Below, one piece after another: positions 1-8,276 of a stretch of DNA of 64,000 bases. The notes under the pieces are model-generated. The model saw only the letters and a program-made list of their open reading frames with translations. It was not told the DNA's origin and did not search any database. Each line of letters starts with the position of its first letter. Positions within the stretch are counted from its first letter, which is position 1. Where the stretch lies: the NCBI RefSeq assembly GCF_030811475.1, contig NZ_JAUSQV010000001.1:2801001-2865000 (forward strand). Reading direction: 5' to 3'. Source of the stretch: Nakamurella flavida (GTDB taxonomy: Bacteria > Actinomycetota > Actinomycetes > Mycobacteriales > Nakamurellaceae). The position numbers were made by a program, and so were the translations under genes.

Positions 1-704
1 GGACCTCGCACGAACGGTTCGACTACGACGGCGAGCACTACCAGCTGAAGGATTTCGTGGCCGATATCTTTCCGGTGCAGCAGCCGCGCCCGCGGATCTC
101 GTTCGGCGGGTCCTCCCCGGCCGCGTACGCGGTGGGGGCCGCCGAGTCCGACATCTTCGCGCTGTGGGGGGAGCCCCTGGCCGGCACCCGCGAGCAGATC
201 GCCACCATCGACGCCGCGGCCGCCGCCGCCGGGAAGGAGCGGCCGATCCTGCAGGTCGCGTTCCGGCCGATCATCGCCCCCACCGAGGAGTTGGCCTGGG
301 CCAAGGCGGAACGGGTGCTGACCCGCATCGAGGCGGTCAAGGCCTCGGCGGCGACCAGCGGCGTCCCGGCCCGGCTGCGTCCCGCCGTCCCCGAGAACAC
401 CGGCTCGCAGCGGCTTCTCGCCGCGGCCGCGGCCGGAGAGCGGCATGACCGCGCACTGTGGACCGCCCCCACCGGGGCGACCGGCGGCGGCGGGAACTCC
501 ACCGCCCTGGTCGGCACTCCGGAGACGGTGGCCGCCGCCCTGCTCGACTACTACGGTCTGGGGGTGCGGATCCTGTCCGCCCGCGGGTACGACATCCTCG
601 ACGACGCGATCGATTTCGGCCGCTACGTGATCCCGCTCGTGCGTGACGAGGTGGCCAGTCGCGACCGCGAGCTGCTGGACGCCCGCGAGCCCGCGCACGT
701 CTGA
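1..704 (+). CDS. LLM-class flavin-dependent monooxygenase (SsuD-like), C-terminal part
   Basis: The gene enters from the left edge; 233 residues are visible, beginning at base 3 with the stretch ERFDYDGEHYQLKDF. That segment, then a PRISFGG-type strand and SDIFALWGEPL, is characteristic of the C-terminal half of the bacterial luciferase-like TIM barrel, closest to alkanesulfonate monooxygenase (SsuD). Members use FMNH2 and O2 to oxidise small substrates such as sulfonates. The N-terminal substrate and flavin residues lie outside the window, so the substrate is unknown. A DUF1684 gene and an SsuE-like flavin reductase follow on the same strand, which supplies the reduced flavin such an enzyme needs. 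Confidence 0.85.
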   Translation, partial: TSHERFDYDGEHYQLKDFVADIFPVQQPRPRISFGGSSPAAYAVGAAESDIFALWGEPLAGTREQIATIDAAAAAAGKERPILQVAFRPIIAPTEELAWAKAERVLTRIEAVKASAATSGVPARLRPAVPENTGSQRLLAAAAAGERHDRALWTAPTGATGGGGNSTALVGTPETVAAALLDYYGLGVRILSARGYDILDDAIDFGRYVIPLVRDEVASRDRELLDAREPAHV

Positions 705-733
705 TCTGCCTGCTCCTGAGAAAGGTTCCCCCC

Positions 734-1552
734 GTGACCGCTGTGACTCCGGCACCGACCCGCACGACCGATCTGCAGTCCGCCTGGGACGCCTGGCACC
801 GGGGGCGGGAGGAGGCCCTGGCCGTCCCGCACGGCTGGCTGTCGCTCACCGGGTTCCACTGGCTGCCGGAGACGGCGGGGGAGCTGGACGGCCTGCCCGG
901 CGTCTGGCGCGCCGACGCCGCCGGTGCCGAACTGACCGGCGGTGACGGCCTCGTGGTCGCGGCCGACGGCCGGCCGGTGGAGGGCACGCTCACCGCCCAG
1001 CTCGCCGAGGACGGCTCGCTGATGTGGGTGCGGGACGGCGAGCGGGTCGTCGAGCTCGTCCTGCGCGGCGGCCGGTACGCCGTCCGGGTCCGGGATCCGA
1101 AAGCACCGACGCTGCAGGGTTTCCGGGGAATCCCGGCCTTCCCGGTGGATCCGGCCTGGGTGCTGACCGGCACGTACGCCGCCTATCCGGCGCCGGTGCC
1201 CACCGAGGTCGACACCGCGCGAGCCGGTCTGCGGCAGCGGGTGCCCGCGGTGGGCGAGGTGACGGTCGAGATCGCCGGCACGTCCCACACGCTGGTCGCC
1301 ACCGGCTCGGCGGGATCGCCGTCGATCGCCTTCCACGACGCGACCAACGGGGACACCACCGCCCCGTGGCGGGTCGTCCCGGTCGTGCCGGCACCCGGCG
1401 GCCGCGCCGGCGAGGTGGTGCTGGACTTCAACCGCGCGGTGAACCAGCCGTTCTCGTTCAGTCCGTTCGGCACCTGCCCGGCCCCGATCGCCGGCAACAC
1501 CCTGCCCGTCGCCGTGACCGCCGGCGAACGGACCCCGGCGGCCGTGGCATGA
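734..1552 (+). CDS. DUF1684 domain-containing protein
   Basis: A 272-residue protein matching the DUF1684 family: N-terminal GFHWLP, a central beta-rich region, and the conserved C-terminal DFNRAVNQPFSFSPFGTCP followed by P-I-A-G-N. The function of the family is not established. No signal peptide or membrane segment is visible, so it is probably cytoplasmic. The GTG start is preceded by a GAGAAAGG ribosome-binding site. Its stop codon overlaps the ATG of the following flavin reductase (ATGA), so the two are translationally coupled. The position between a flavin monooxygenase and a flavin reductase suggests an accessory or product-handling role in that pathway, which is inference. Confidence 0.88.
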   Translation: MTAVTPAPTRTTDLQSAWDAWHRGREEALAVPHGWLSLTGFHWLPETAGELDGLPGVWRADAAGAELTGGDGLVVAADGRPVEGTLTAQLAEDGSLMWVRDGERVVELVLRGGRYAVRVRDPKAPTLQGFRGIPAFPVDPAWVLTGTYAAYPAPVPTEVDTARAGLRQRVPAVGEVTVEIAGTSHTLVATGSAGSPSIAFHDATNGDTTAPWRVVPVVPAPGGRAGEVVLDFNRAVNQPFSFSPFGTCPAPIAGNTLPVAVTAGERTPAAVA

Positions 1553-2079
1553 GCGAGCCCCGGATCGTCGCCGTGGTCGGTAATCCCAAGGTCGGGTCGC
1601 GGACCCTCGGCGCCGCCACTGCGCTCGCTGACCAGCTCGCCGCCGTCCTCGACGTCCCGCCGGGGGACGTCGAGGTGGTGGACCTGGCCACCCTGGCCCC
1701 GGGTCTCCTGGCGCCCTGGTCGCTGTCGCCGGAGGCCGCGCAGGCGTCCGCGCACGCCCGGGCGGCGGAGCTGCTGATCATGGCCACCCCCACCTACAAG
1801 GCCTCGTTCACCGGCCTGCTCAAGCTGTTCCTCGACACCCTGCCCGCGGACGCGCTGAGCGGCACCGTCGTCGTCCCGCTGACCACCTCGGCCGGGCCGG
1901 CGCACCGGCACCTGGCCGATCTGCAGCTCCGGCCCGTGCTGGCCGAGCTGGGTGCCGTCGTCCCCACGCCGTCGGTGCTCGTCGCGGAGTCGGAGATCGA
2001 CGCGGTCGGCGAGCTCGTCGCGACCTGGGTCGAGCGTCACCGCTCCGTGGTGTCGGCGACGATGGCCGCCCTGCGCTGA
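1549..2079 (+). CDS. NADPH-dependent FMN reductase, SsuE-like
   Basis: A 176-residue flavodoxin-fold reductase. The N-terminal VVGNPKVGSRT loop is the phosphate-binding loop for FMN, and MATPTYKASFTGLLKLFLD is the second flavin-contacting segment shared by SsuE and related reductases. It would supply FMNH2 to the monooxygenase two genes upstream. The ATG at 1549 overlaps the previous stop in an ATGA arrangement and leaves the phosphate-binding loop intact near the N terminus. Its last 43 bp overlap the 3' end of the convergent DUF11 gene, an unusually long tail-to-tail overlap. Oxidation of sulfonates is the best-known use of such pairs, but other substrates occur. Confidence 0.85.
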   Translation: MSEPRIVAVVGNPKVGSRTLGAATALADQLAAVLDVPPGDVEVVDLATLAPGLLAPWSLSPEAAQASAHARAAELLIMATPTYKASFTGLLKLFLDTLPADALSGTVVVPLTTSAGPAHRHLADLQLRPVLAELGAVVPTPSVLVAESEIDAVGELVATWVERHRSVVSATMAALR

Positions 2080-5075
2080 CCGGGCCGGGGGCGATGTCGA
2101 CCCCGCAGCAGCGGCACACCCACCAGCAGCAGCGCGCCGATCAGCAGCAGGCCCGCACCTGCCGCGACCCCGGAGAGCACCGGCACCCCCGTGGACGCCA
2201 GCGGCGCGCCCGCGATGTACGGCCGCCCGGACGCCGTCGAGTCGGGAACTCCCCGACCGGACCGATCGGTGAACCACGGCACGACGTCCGCCGGATTCGT
2301 CCCGGCCGGGTCGAAGACCGGGCCCGGTGCCGTGGTGGACGGGGCGGGTGTCGTGGTGCCGGGTGTGGTGGTGCCGGGCGTGCTGGTGACCGGTGTGCTC
2401 GTGTCCGGCGTGCTCGGGTCCGGTGTGGTGCTCGATTCATCGGCAGCGAAGGCGACGGTGACCAGGATGCGGACGTCGCTGTCCGGTCCCAGCGGGCGCA
2501 GGCCGTCGGTGGCGACCTGGGGCGGCCCGACGAGGACGTATCCGGCCGGCGGCTGGAACGCGTCGACCGAGACCGTGCAGTCCTCGCCGTCGTAGAAGAG
2601 CACCGGAGCTGAGCCCGCGGTCGACGCCCCGGCCGGAACGGTGGCCGACCAGGACACGGCACCTTGTGTGCCACAGATGATCTCACCGGACAGGGGCAGG
2701 TCGGTCGAGACACCACCGGCAGGCAGGCCGGTCAGCACGGGGGTGACGCCGATGCGCGACGCGGTGTTGGAGATCTGCAGGTTGACCGTGCTGACGTCGG
2801 ATCCGGGGTTGATGTCGACGTAGGCGTCGGCCCCGGTGCCCGACACGGCCGAGGCCCGGGTGGCGAACGTGCCGGGTACCGGTCCGGCGGTGCCGGTCAG
2901 GGTGAAGGTCACCGAGTCCGCCGCCCCGATGACGGGGATGGTCGAGGACACCTCCCGGGTGACCGGGTTCCAGGTCAGCGGTCCGCAGGTCGACACCGCG
3001 GTGGCCGGGACGCAGGAGCCGCCGGAGTACACGAAGCCCACGGGGAGGACGTCGGTGAAGCGGACGGACCGGGCCGGCCCGGTGCCGGAGGCCGCGACCA
3101 CCACGGTGGAGCGGACGGGGTCACCGGCCCGGACCGCGACGCGGCCAAGTGCGGAGTTCACCGAGACGTCCACGCAGGGTGCGGATCCGCTGGCGCCGAC
3201 CGTGGAGCCGTTACCGGCGGCGGGGTCGACGACCCCGTCCGGTGCGGACACCTGGGCCGAGGTCGTCCACGCGATGCTCCGGCTGCAGGTACCGGTGGTC
3301 GTGGGGTCGACGGTCATCGTGATGACCACCCGACCGCCGGCCGGAAAGGTGGGAAGTGCAGTCTGCAGGGCCGGGTTGCTGCCGGCGCGGTCCGTGGTGA
3401 CCGGGCAGACGGCGCCGCCGGCGGCCGTGCACGACAGGAAGCGCACCGCCCCGGTGAGGACGCGGCCCGTCCCGTCGGAGGTGGTGCCGGAGGAGAAGAC
3501 CGACAGGAAGGCCCCGTCAGCGGCCTCGGGTCCGTCGTTGCCGACCGTCAGGGTGATCCGCAGAGGTTCACCGGGGGCGAAGGAGTCCGAGGCCTGACTC
3601 TGGCTGACGGTCAGATCGGCGACCGGGCAGGGAACGTCCGGGCCGACGGCGTCGGTGGACCTCTCGTTGTCGCCGGGCTTCGGATCACTGCGCCCGGCCG
3701 GGGGTGCGATGCGGCTGGTGGTGTGCCAGGTGATTGTTCCGCAGCCGGACGACGGGACGGGGTCGACGGTCAGGACGATCACGACACTGCCGCCGGCGGG
3801 GAACGACGGTACGGCGGTCTGGACGGCCAGTGCGGAGAACTCGGTGTCGGCCAGTTCCGGACAGACCGCGCCCCCGGATGCGGTGCAGGACCGGATGGTG
3901 ACGGCCGCGGCCTGTTGCGCCGGGATGTCGCGGGTGGAGGTCCCGAATCCGCTGATGCTCAGCAGGGCGCCGTCAGCTGCCTCCGGCCCGTCGTTCCTGG
4001 CGGTGACGGTCAGCTCGAAAGGCTCTCCTGGAGCGAAGGTGCCGGCCGCCTGGACCTGCGTCACGCTCAGGTCGGCGGGCGCGCAGGCGGGAGGGAACCC
4101 GGTGGCGGTCAGGAACCGCTGGTCGGTGTCGGGATCGGTCGCTCCGGGTGGCCCGGTGATGCGGGCGGCGCTGCTCCACGAGACCGGTGGGGTGCACAGT
4201 CCGTCGAGCTGGGGCTCGACGGTGAGCACGACGACGATGCGGGACCCGGCGGGGAACGTGGGGATCGGCGCCATCACGGCGGCGCTGATCGACTCGCGAT
4301 CCGCCAGATCGGGGCAGACGGCACCACCGGTGGCCGTGCAGGAGACGATGTGGGTCCGAGCGGTCAGTGGGGTCCCGCCTGAACCGGGGATCTCGCCGTA
4401 GCTGAAGAGCGCCAGCAGGGCGCCGTCGGCTGCTTCTGGTCCGTCGTTGACGGCACCGAGCGTGAGGCGCAGCGGCTCGCCGGGGGAGAACTCGCCGGAG
4501 GCCTGGGTCAGGTCCACCGAGAGGTCGGCCCCGGTGAGCAGGGCCGTGCTCACCGAGCTGGAGTCCGAGGCGGGGTCGGTGTCGACCAGCCCGGCCGGGG
4601 GGACGACGGTGGCGGACAGGGTGACCGAGCTGACCGGGGTGGCCGGGAATCGGCCGGTGACGGTCACGGTGATCTCGCCGAGGTGGGGCAGCGTCGGGAC
4701 GGTCGCCGAGGCGCTCCCGCCGTCCTGGTCCACCGTGTCCGGGCACACCGCTCCGCCGGCGGCGGCGCAGGATGTCGCCACCTCCGTCGCCCCCTCGGGG
4801 AGGGCGATGGTAATCACGGCCCCGTCGGCGGACGGCAGGCTGTTGTTGCTCGCCACCACCCGGTAGGTGAAGGCGCCGCCCGGCACCCCGGAGGCCGGTC
4901 CGGCCACGGTGACCCGGAGATCCACGTCGGGCGCGGCGGCCGCGGCCGCGGCCGCAGCCGGGGGAGCAGCCGCCGCCGCCGCCACGGGTGGACCGATCAG
5001 GAGGCCGCTACCGCCGCCGACGATGAGCACCACCAGCAGGCACGCGAGGGTTCCGGACACAGGGCGACGGGGCAT
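2037..5075 (-). CDS. secreted DUF11-type repeat protein with LAxTG sorting signal
   Basis: About 1012 residues. I chose the ATG at 5075 because GAGGTGG lies just upstream and the product then begins with a textbook signal peptide (PRRP, a hydrophobic core to about residue 28, then an Ala-rich stretch to about 49). Five immunoglobulin-like modules of roughly 130-150 residues follow, of the DUF11/conserved-repeat type. Modules 1-4 share the motif SC-T-A-x-GGAVCP, and modules 2-4 share NDGPEAADGA. A Thr/Pro stalk near residues 880-920 leads to LASTG at 959-963, a membrane helix at about 968-991 and an Arg-rich tail. This is the layout of a class E sortase substrate anchored to the wall or held in the membrane. 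Adhesin or surface-layer function is inferred. Upstream ATGs at 5135 and 5159 are alternatives with weak ribosome-binding sites. Confidence 0.8.
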   Translation of the reverse strand: MPRRPVSGTLACLLVVLIVGGGSGLLIGPPVAAAAAAPPAAAAAAAAAPDVDLRVTVAGPASGVPGGAFTYRVVASNNSLPSADGAVITIALPEGATEVATSCAAAGGAVCPDTVDQDGGSASATVPTLPHLGEITVTVTGRFPATPVSSVTLSATVVPPAGLVDTDPASDSSSVSTALLTGADLSVDLTQASGEFSPGEPLRLTLGAVNDGPEAADGALLALFSYGEIPGSGGTPLTARTHIVSCTATGGAVCPDLADRESISAAVMAPIPTFPAGSRIVVVLTVEPQLDGLCTPPVSWSSAARITGPPGATDPDTDQRFLTATGFPPACAPADLSVTQVQAAGTFAPGEPFELTVTARNDGPEAADGALLSISGFGTSTRDIPAQQAAAVTIRSCTASGGAVCPELADTEFSALAVQTAVPSFPAGGSVVIVLTVDPVPSSGCGTITWHTTSRIAPPAGRSDPKPGDNERSTDAVGPDVPCPVADLTVSQSQASDSFAPGEPLRITLTVGNDGPEAADGAFLSVFSSGTTSDGTGRVLTGAVRFLSCTAAGGAVCPVTTDRAGSNPALQTALPTFPAGGRVVITMTVDPTTTGTCSRSIAWTTSAQVSAPDGVVDPAAGNGSTVGASGSAPCVDVSVNSALGRVAVRAGDPVRSTVVVAASGTGPARSVRFTDVLPVGFVYSGGSCVPATAVSTCGPLTWNPVTREVSSTIPVIGAADSVTFTLTGTAGPVPGTFATRASAVSGTGADAYVDINPGSDVSTVNLQISNTASRIGVTPVLTGLPAGGVSTDLPLSGEIICGTQGAVSWSATVPAGASTAGSAPVLFYDGEDCTVSVDAFQPPAGYVLVGPPQVATDGLRPLGPDSDVRILVTVAFAADESSTTPDPSTPDTSTPVTSTPGTTTPGTTTPAPSTTAPGPVFDPAGTNPADVVPWFTDRSGRGVPDSTASGRPYIAGAPLASTGVPVLSGVAAGAGLLLIGALLLVGVPLLRGRHRPRPGQRRAAIVADTTER

Positions 5076-5194
5076 GACCCACCTCGGGACGGCGCGACGG
5101 AACGCACCCGGGTCCGCGGCACCCGAGGCATTCATGAGCGGAGAGTGACCAGAGTCCATCAGGCCGTGCGTATGGGCGCGGTGATCATTTTCCG

Positions 5195-5222
5195 GGGCGC
5201 CGGGCGCCGGGCGCCGGGCGCG
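5195..5222. repeat. GGGCGCC heptamer microrepeat
   Basis: Three exact tandem copies of GGGCGCC followed by a degenerate fourth lie upstream of the DUF11 gene. A 7-bp unit would shift frame if it lay inside a coding region. That supports placing the start of the DUF11 gene downstream of it. Confidence 0.7.
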
Positions 5223-5395
5223 GGTGCGGTGCTTGGTTGCTATCCCGCCGCGGGCCCACCCCCCAGAGGGCCCGCGGCGGCGCCGGTGCGCCTGTCGGTC
5301 CACGACCGTCCGGGCGCCGGCGGTCCGGCCCCGAGGGCCGTCACGACGACATACCTGCGCTCTCCACTTATTCACGCGCCCCCGTGCGCTGTCCA

Positions 5396-5424
5396 TACGA
5401 CGAAAGTCGTAGCCGCACTACGAC
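5396..5424. promoter_or_regulatory. overlapping inverted repeats TACGAC / GTCGTAG / CTACGAC
   Basis: TACGAC (5396-5401) pairs perfectly with GTCGTA (5406-5411) across a GAAA loop, and GTCGTAG (5406-5412) also pairs with CTACGAC (5418-5424) across five bases. The middle arm is shared, so the two pairings are mutually exclusive in RNA; in DNA they form three alternating half-sites. The element lies about 90 bp upstream of the UbiA-type gene. It could be a multi-site operator or an mRNA leader structure; the sequence alone does not decide. Confidence 0.45.
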
Positions 5425-5513
5425 CTCCGGCTCGTGGCGACTACGCCCCACGGCTGGGCGACGGGACCCGACGGCCGATGTGATGGCATGCGGCTGCTGC
5501 CGATCGTGTTGCG

Positions 5514-6437
5514 ATGCAACCGATCTCGCCCTTCCCGACACTGGTCTCCGTTCCACCCGTCCCGCTGCGGACGGTCGGTGTCGGGCGGGGTGCGCGGGTG
5601 GCCGCGACGGCGTGGACGTTGTTCCTCGAGGCGCGGCCGGCCGTCCAGTTGGTGTTCCTGCAACGCATCCTGGTCACCAGCGGGTTCCTCGTCGTGCCGC
5701 ATCCGGACGCGGGACGCCTCCTCCTGGGCTGGCCGATGCTCGCCGTCGCCGTGTATGTGTTCAACGGGGTGTGCGATCAGGACGAGGATCGCGTCAACGG
5801 GTCGGGCCGCCCCCTCGCGCAGGGCCGGATCGGCATCCGCGTGGCCGGGATCAGTTGTGCTGCGACGGGTCTCGGCGGCCTGCTGCTCTGCGGCTGGTCC
5901 GGACCAGGTCCGCTTCTCCTGGCGGTGGCGTCCCTGGCGCTCGGCTGGGCGTACTCGGCCGGCCCACGGTGGAAGGACGGTGCCGTGAGCTCGGCGCTGT
6001 CCGTGGGCGCCGGTGCCCTGCTGACCTACGCCGCCGGTTGGCTGGTCTACGGCGGGCCGCATCCCGTGCTGATGCTCGGCGCTCTGCTGGCGGTGTGGGT
6101 GACGTGCTGCTGTCCCACGAAGGACCTGTCCGACCGGGAGGGCGATGCCCTGGCCGGCCGCCGCACCCTGCCGGTCCTCCTCGGTCCGGTGCGCACCGGG
6201 TGGGTGCTGGGTGTCGTCGCCCTCGTCGCCGGCGGCCTCGTCGCCGCGGCGGTGCTGGTCCTCGCACCGGTGTTCCTGCCGGTCGCCGTGGTGGTGGTCG
6301 TCGGGTCGGTGCTGGTGGCGGTGGCTCTGCCCGCGGCGTCCCGGGCGACCGATCGGGTCGGGCGTCGCCGTCCGTACCTGATGTTTTTGTCCTGCCAGCT
6401 GGCGATCAACGTCGCCGCGGTCGCCGTCATGGTCTGA
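5514..6437 (+). CDS. UbiA-family prenyltransferase-like membrane protein
   Basis: A 307-residue integral membrane protein with about eight hydrophobic segments. Two aspartate-rich motifs of UbiA enzymes are present: N84 to N95 (NGVCDQDEDRVN) carries D88 and D92, and KDLSDREGD carries D204, D207 and D211. These coordinate Mg2+ and the diphosphate of a prenyl donor. The first motif has NG in place of the usual ND. Families with this fold make menaquinone, ubiquinone, haem O, chlorophyll side chains and archaeal-type lipids, and nothing nearby fixes the acceptor. The ATG at 5514 has no good Shine-Dalgarno sequence, so the exact start is uncertain. The histidine kinase gene follows on the same strand about 110 bp later. 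Confidence 0.78.
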   Translation: MQPISPFPTLVSVPPVPLRTVGVGRGARVAATAWTLFLEARPAVQLVFLQRILVTSGFLVVPHPDAGRLLLGWPMLAVAVYVFNGVCDQDEDRVNGSGRPLAQGRIGIRVAGISCAATGLGGLLLCGWSGPGPLLLAVASLALGWAYSAGPRWKDGAVSSALSVGAGALLTYAAGWLVYGGPHPVLMLGALLAVWVTCCCPTKDLSDREGDALAGRRTLPVLLGPVRTGWVLGVVALVAGGLVAAAVLVLAPVFLPVAVVVVVGSVLVAVALPAASRATDRVGRRRPYLMFLSCQLAINVAAVAVMV

Positions 6438-6546
6438 GCGGGGGCGCCGTGGCGGGGCGGGGTGGGCCGGGCCGCTCTAGGCTGGGCCGAATTGTCCGAG
6501 CTGTGGGGAGGCTGTCCTGTCCGTCCCCGTCCCCGCCCCTCGCGAG

Positions 6547-7557
6547 GTGGTGCTCGCGGAGTACTTCCGGCTGCTGGCGCTCTCCGGGAACCCGCTGATC
6601 GACGACCCACGAGCCCGCCCCCAGTTGGCTGCGCAGCTCTACAGCGTGGTGGACGCCGTGCTGGGCGCACCGACGACCGTCGCCGCGCCGCCTGCGGGTG
6701 CCCCTCGTCCCGATGTGCTGAGCGAGACCATCGGCCGGACCAGGGCCACCGCAGGTCTGAACCCCAGTGACTCCCTGAAGGCGGCGGGGCTGATCTTCCA
6801 GGCGGCACTGCCGACCGTCGCCGAGCACCATCCCGACGGCGTCGCGGCCGCGGCGCTGGCCCTGAACCGGGTCATCATGCAGCGGATGGCGGTGGCGGCC
6901 TTCGGCTACGGGCAGCGTCTGCTCACCCAGGCGCACGACTCGAGCCAGGAGGAGCGGCGGCGCATCTCGCGCCAGCTGCACGACGTGGCGGCGCCGACGG
7001 TCGCCGTCGCCCTGCAGAGCCTGGAACTGCACGGCATTTACGCGCAGGACGACCCCGAGCGGGCGGGCGGGAAGCTGGACGCGGCCCGCGCGGCGATGGA
7101 GACGGTGGGCACCCTGGTGCGCGAGCTGTCGGCCGAGCTGCGCCACCATGTGGACGACGGCGGTCTGGTCGCCGCGGTGCAGGCCGCCCTGGACGCCGTC
7201 CCGTCAGCGGTCCGGACGTCCCTGCAGACCGCGGGACCGGTGGACGCCCTGCCCGCGGCGTTCGCCGAGGAGACGTTCCTGGTCGTCCGGGAAGCCGTCC
7301 GCAACGCGGTCACCCACGCCGCCCCGACAGCGGTGACGGTCGAGTTGACCGCAGCGGACGGGCTGCTGACCGTGACCGTCACCGACGATGGGGCCGGGTT
7401 CGACGTCGAGGCGGTCCGGGCCGGGGAGCGTCACGTGGGCATGGACTCGATGGGGGAACGGGCCCAGCTGCTCAGCGCCACCCTCGACGTGCACAGTGAG
7501 CCGGGCATCGGGACCCGGGTGGTGCTGCGGGTGCCGTCCGGGGCCCAGGGTCGATGA
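6547..7557 (+). CDS. sensor histidine kinase, NarL/LiaS-type (HisKA_3)
   Basis: About 336 residues from the GTG at 6547. There are no membrane helices, so this is a cytoplasmic sensor. The first 125 residues form an unidentified helical input region. The dimerisation helix carries ISRQLHDVAAP with the phospho-accepting His145, and the HATPase domain shows the N-box (Asn253 in REAVRNAVTHA), DDGAGF and GMDSMGERA. The response regulator gene overlaps the stop codon. No SD precedes 6547, whereas GGGGAGG at 6505-6511 stands five bases before an in-frame CTG at 6517 that would add ten residues; there is no ATG, GTG or TTG upstream in frame. The true start may therefore be CTG. Confidence 0.85.
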   Translation: MVLAEYFRLLALSGNPLIDDPRARPQLAAQLYSVVDAVLGAPTTVAAPPAGAPRPDVLSETIGRTRATAGLNPSDSLKAAGLIFQAALPTVAEHHPDGVAAAALALNRVIMQRMAVAAFGYGQRLLTQAHDSSQEERRRISRQLHDVAAPTVAVALQSLELHGIYAQDDPERAGGKLDAARAAMETVGTLVRELSAELRHHVDDGGLVAAVQAALDAVPSAVRTSLQTAGPVDALPAAFAEETFLVVREAVRNAVTHAAPTAVTVELTAADGLLTVTVTDDGAGFDVEAVRAGERHVGMDSMGERAQLLSATLDVHSEPGIGTRVVLRVPSGAQGR

Positions 7558-8276
7558 CCGCACCGGCCGGCGGGATCACCGTCGCGGTCTTCGACGACCA
7601 CCAGTTGTTCCGGGAGGGGCTGGCCGAGATCCTGGGGACGATCCCGGGGGTGCGGGTGGTCGCCGAAGGGGATTCGGGCACCGCCGCCGTGCGGGTCGCC
7701 GAGGAGCTGCGTCCGGCGGTCGTCGTCATCGACGTGCAGATGCCCGGACCGCCCGCCCAGGAGACGGTGCAGCGCATCCGCGCGGCCAGCCCGTCGACCC
7801 GGGTGGTGGTGGTGACCATGCACGACGACGCCGAGCTGATGGTCGACCTGATCACCGCCGGGGCCAGCGCGTACCTGGTCAAGAACGCGGACCGGGTCGA
7901 GCTGACCGCCGCCGTGCGCAGCGTGGTGCGGCCCGACGACCTGGTGTTCCTGGCCGTCTCCCGGGCCACCATCCACCAGCTGGGCCGACGTCCCCCGCCG
8001 ACCGCGGAACTGCTCACCGAGCGGGAGGCGCAGGTGCTGCAGGCCCTGTCCCGGGCTCGGAGCACCGCCGAGATGAGCATCGAGTTCCGCATCAGCCAGG
8101 GCACCGTCAAGCGGCACCTGACCAACGTCTACCGCAAGCTCGGGGCGGTGTCCCGGATGGACGCCGTTCGGCGGGCCGAGCACCTGGGACTGCTCTCACC
8201 GCGGGTCCCACCCGGCCGCCCGCACGCGGGCCTCCCGATGCCGCCGGGGGTCAGTGACCGCCGAGCGTCCCGCTGA
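7554..8276 (+). CDS. LuxR/NarL-family response regulator
   Basis: A 240-residue response regulator in an ATGA overlap with its kinase. The receiver domain has acidic residues D14 and D15, phospho-acceptor D60 in VVVIDVQMPG, T88 and K110. The LuxR-type helix-turn-helix spans about 160-215, beginning LTEREAQVLQAL and ending with the recognition region SQGTVKRHLTNVYRKLG. Phosphorylation by the adjacent kinase would drive DNA binding; targets are unknown. The 3' end overlaps the convergent SulP gene by 26 bp. The C-terminal 30 residues are a Pro/Arg-rich tail without known function. Confidence 0.9.
   Translation: MTAPAGGITVAVFDDHQLFREGLAEILGTIPGVRVVAEGDSGTAAVRVAEELRPAVVVIDVQMPGPPAQETVQRIRAASPSTRVVVVTMHDDAELMVDLITAGASAYLVKNADRVELTAAVRSVVRPDDLVFLAVSRATIHQLGRRPPPTAELLTEREAQVLQALSRARSTAEMSIEFRISQGTVKRHLTNVYRKLGAVSRMDAVRRAEHLGLLSPRVPPGRPHAGLPMPPGVSDRRASR

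Larger units (their letters stand above)
5076..5513. other. intergenic region between divergent DUF11 and UbiA-type genes
   Basis: This 438-bp gap contains promoters for both flanking genes. It holds a (GGGCGCC) heptamer repeat near 5195-5222 and a cluster of TACGAC/GTCGTA inverted repeats at 5396-5424, annotated separately. No additional reading frame with convincing codon structure was seen. Confidence 0.6.

Noticed and set aside
2664-4401. Long plus-strand open frames across the DUF11 gene
   Set aside because: They lie opposite the repeat protein, follow its modular periodicity and show no domain. High GC content leaves antisense frames open.
5076-5396. N-terminal extension of the DUF11 protein to 5396
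   Set aside because: The extension is Arg-rich without a signal peptide, crosses a heptamer repeat, and a good SD plus signal peptide exist at 5075.
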